Shown here: positions 23,120-25,125 of the stretch, piece after piece | Position numbering within the stretch: the first letter of the stretch is position 1 | Layout of the letters: each line of letters opens with the position of its first letter | Virus record (IMG/VR): IMGVR_UViG_3300025093_000112 | Span: 1-25,125 of that record | DNA: 25,125 nt | Source: a virus | Reading direction: 5' to 3' (one strand) | Notes under the pieces: generated by a model | Told to the model about the DNA's origin: nothing | Databases searched by the model: none | Seen by the model: the letters and a program-made list of their open reading frames with translations, nothing else | Translations under genes and position numbers: made by a program

Positions 23120-23126
23120 TATTTAT
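23120..23126 (+). promoter_or_regulatory. TATTTAT promoter-like motif for the 23143 gene
   Basis: CTATTTATTATAAAAATAAA starts one base before the box and is nearly identical to the sheath gene's element. It ends 16 bases before ATG 23143. Confidence 0.5.
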
Positions 23127-23142
23127 TATAAAAATAAATTGA

Positions 23143-25125
23143 ATGTCTGAAACAACATTATCTTTTGACGCTTCATCTGCTTTTAGAGACGCTCTTATAT
23201 CTAGAAACCTACCACCATATAGTGTAGATGGCGCTTATTCACCACCACAAGGTGAACCAGTATACGAAGCGACACCATTATTAGATAGTAATGTAATAGA
23301 CTCACCAAATGATTTAGTAGGAACATCACAGCAAGCAAATCAATTATACCCATTAAATCAGTTTGGACCAGATGGTGGTTTTAATAACATTATTAGTACT
23401 GATGGACCACCACTACCCGTAGACTCAAACCAAGGAGAATATGGACCAAATGATGCAGACATTGATTTAGTAAATGAGTTTTATATTGATTCTGCGTATG
23501 TTAAAAATACTTTTGGCCCACAAGGTGGGTATAAAGACTTAACCATTGTTAGTGATTTAATACCAGGATACCAATACTTTTTACCATATTATGATTTAGA
23601 ACCATTAATATTTTTACCTTCTCAATACACACCATTGGACATTCTAACATCTGAAAATCCAACAGGTAATAATGGTTTATTATCACAAGATTCTTTTTTA
23701 GCTCAAATAGGTGCGGGTGAATTAAAGTTTGCTTTTAACGAAAGGGTAAAATTTGAAGAAGAACAAATATTATCTAGTATTGTTAATTTAGACTCACTAC
23801 AAGACCCATTTGAAGCTAGTTTAGTTGCTACTGGACAACAACCATTAATAGGTAAGAATTGGAAGATTACAGTACCAGAAAACCCATTATTAGCTGGTGT
23901 ATCATTTTTAAATAGAATTACAGGAACATATTTTCCAGTTTCTTTTATACCAGGTGATTACTTTAATGAAACAGAACAAGTATTGTCACCACAAACCGAA
24001 GACGCTTTAAATGTTGCAAACAACCTAACATTAGGTGCTCTAGGTCCTATACTAAACAAATATAGAAATCCATCTGAATTATTTTTAGCAAATACTGGAT
24101 ATGGGCAGAAATCAGTATTATTTAAAAGTTTAGACTATAACAAATATAGACCAAAATACAATAAAGGGTTATTACTTGGTGTAACTGATGCAATATCAAA
24201 TTTAGTAGGTGCAAATGAGGATCAAGGTGGTGGTTATTATGTTGGTAGTGACCAAGCTGAACCGTCTAGAATAACGTCACCAGACAATGAAATACCTGTT
24301 GATGCGTTTGGAAAACAACAACCATCCCCAGTATATGGACCATCAGAGTTAGGTAAATTATATGAGGGTAATATAGATAAAATTAGTTTTGGATTAGGTG
24401 GCAAATCGTATTCAAACCAAGGAGGTATTGCAGGTGAATTTGTTTGGACATCACCAAAATATAAAGATAATTTAGGTTTTAAAGTTGAACCAGGTGGAAA
24501 TCCAGTAGAGTTAGATGAGGAGTTTAATGTTATTAGTGATCAGTTTAATGCTGAAACACAATCAGATGATTTTGATTTTAAAGAAGGGTCAATACTTGAT
24601 AATACACAAAGACTAATAGAATCTGCAGATGGTTTAACAGGACAAAGAAGGTTACAACATGTTGGAAACGCTATAAACCAAATTTCAAAAGTATTCAATG
24701 ATGGATACAAAGAAATGACAAAAGGTTCACAAGTTATCGCATATTACGACAGTGTTACCGATAGTCAAGTAATTGGTGAAAGTGGTTTTGAAGTTGGAAG
24801 AGAGTATTGTAGAGTTTTCCAAAAAGACACCCCATATTTAACTTATGCTGATTTACAAAAAACAGATGGAATAACAAATAGTGGTAGAGGATTTACATAC
24901 TCCGTTCTTGATAACACATATAACTTAAATATTGCACCATTAAGAAACCCAGGTTCAACAAATATAATAGATGGAAAGGTTAAAAAATATATGTTCTCAA
25001 TTGAAAACTTAGCGTGGAGAACATCTGACAAACCAGGATATACATACGATGATTTACCGGCATGTGAAAGAGGTGCTAATGGTGGTAGAGTTATGTGGTT
25101 TCCACCATATAATTTGACATTTTCT
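23143..25125 (+). CDS. Large tail/baseplate structural protein (5' part, cut by window edge)
   Basis: ATG 23143 opens a frame that stays open through all 661 codons to the window end. The product begins MSETTLSFDASSAFRDALI and then has a long Pro/Gly/Asn-rich region (residues about 25-130) with several YxPPQGxP-like pieces, no hydrophobic membrane segment and no catalytic motif. Near the window end, a block KKYMFSIENLAWR (about 613-625) followed by LPACERGANGGRVMWFPPYNL (split at will) resembles a conserved C-terminal block I recall from T4-like tail or baseplate proteins, not checked. Because the gene is downstream of the tape measure, a hub or baseplate wedge role is likely. The ORF must continue beyond the window, so its length and C-terminus are unknown. 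Confidence 0.75.
   Translation, partial: MSETTLSFDASSAFRDALISRNLPPYSVDGAYSPPQGEPVYEATPLLDSNVIDSPNDLVGTSQQANQLYPLNQFGPDGGFNNIISTDGPPLPVDSNQGEYGPNDADIDLVNEFYIDSAYVKNTFGPQGGYKDLTIVSDLIPGYQYFLPYYDLEPLIFLPSQYTPLDILTSENPTGNNGLLSQDSFLAQIGAGELKFAFNERVKFEEEQILSSIVNLDSLQDPFEASLVATGQQPLIGKNWKITVPENPLLAGVSFLNRITGTYFPVSFIPGDYFNETEQVLSPQTEDALNVANNLTLGALGPILNKYRNPSELFLANTGYGQKSVLFKSLDYNKYRPKYNKGLLLGVTDAISNLVGANEDQGGGYYVGSDQAEPSRITSPDNEIPVDAFGKQQPSPVYGPSELGKLYEGNIDKISFGLGGKSYSNQGGIAGEFVWTSPKYKDNLGFKVEPGGNPVELDEEFNVISDQFNAETQSDDFDFKEGSILDNTQRLIESADGLTGQRRLQHVGNAINQISKVFNDGYKEMTKGSQVIAYYDSVTDSQVIGESGFEVGREYCRVFQKDTPYLTYADLQKTDGITNSGRGFTYSVLDNTYNLNIAPLRNPGSTNIIDGKVKKYMFSIENLAWRTSDKPGYTYDDLPACERGANGGRVMWFPPYNLTFS

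Noticed and set aside
1-25125. tRNA genes
   Set aside because: No cloverleaf-like GC-richer islands with a CCA-type end or T-arm consensus were seen in the short intergenic regions.

Overview
The window reads as part of the genome of a large, AT-rich, contractile-tailed phage of the broad T4-like (myovirus) type, probably from an environmental sample. The marker genes are a family B DNA polymerase (gp43-like), tail sheath (gp18-like), tail tube (gp19-like), gp13-like and gp15-like neck or tail-completion proteins, a gp26-like baseplate chaperone and a tape-measure candidate. UGA is used as a normal stop, so the genetic code looks standard. Shine-Dalgarno sequences are almost absent, and starts follow A/T-rich leaders. 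That fits a Bacteroidota-like host, but this is inference only. No tRNA, CRISPR array or insertion sequence was seen.

Layout. (1) 1-4876, plus strand: an accessory surface module. It holds the end of one structural gene, a LamG-like lectin domain protein, a fibre-like protein, two overlapping glycosyltransferase genes and a BppU-like protein ending in a Thr run. (2) 4922-7896, plus: a 16-codon leader ORF with the only strong Shine-Dalgarno sequence in the window, coupled by an ATGA overlap to the DNA polymerase. (3) 7893-13297, minus: a small hypothetical protein, a gp13-like neck protein, a 698-residue protein with a complete Mn-type superoxide dismutase domain between an HEXXH metallopeptidase-like domain and a possible PD-(D/E)XK nuclease-like domain, and an SNF2-family helicase. 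(4) 13356-25125, plus: the tail operon. It contains a possible gp14-like protein, a gp15-like terminator, a ribbon-helix-helix gene on the opposite strand, a very large tail sheath, a HAD-like phosphatase, the tail tube, a gp26/gp51-like overlapping pair with a candidate +1 programmed frameshift, the tape measure and a large structural protein cut by the window edge.

How the parts fit. The tail genes keep the T4 logic: terminator, sheath, tube, hub chaperone, tape measure. The neck gene is displaced onto the minus strand next to replication or repair genes. A strand-matched motif, TATTTAT followed by A/T-rich sequence, lies upstream of nearly every transcription-unit start on both strands and is a candidate phage promoter. 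The divergent 13297/13356 region carries it as an inverted pair. The two glycosyltransferases, and the Thr runs in the sheath and the BppU-like protein, suggest (as inference) glycosylation of the virion surface.

Main points for a second look: the metallopeptidase-SOD-nuclease-like fusion, the prfB-like +1 frameshift site between the gp26-like and gp51-like frames, and the strand-matched promoter motif.
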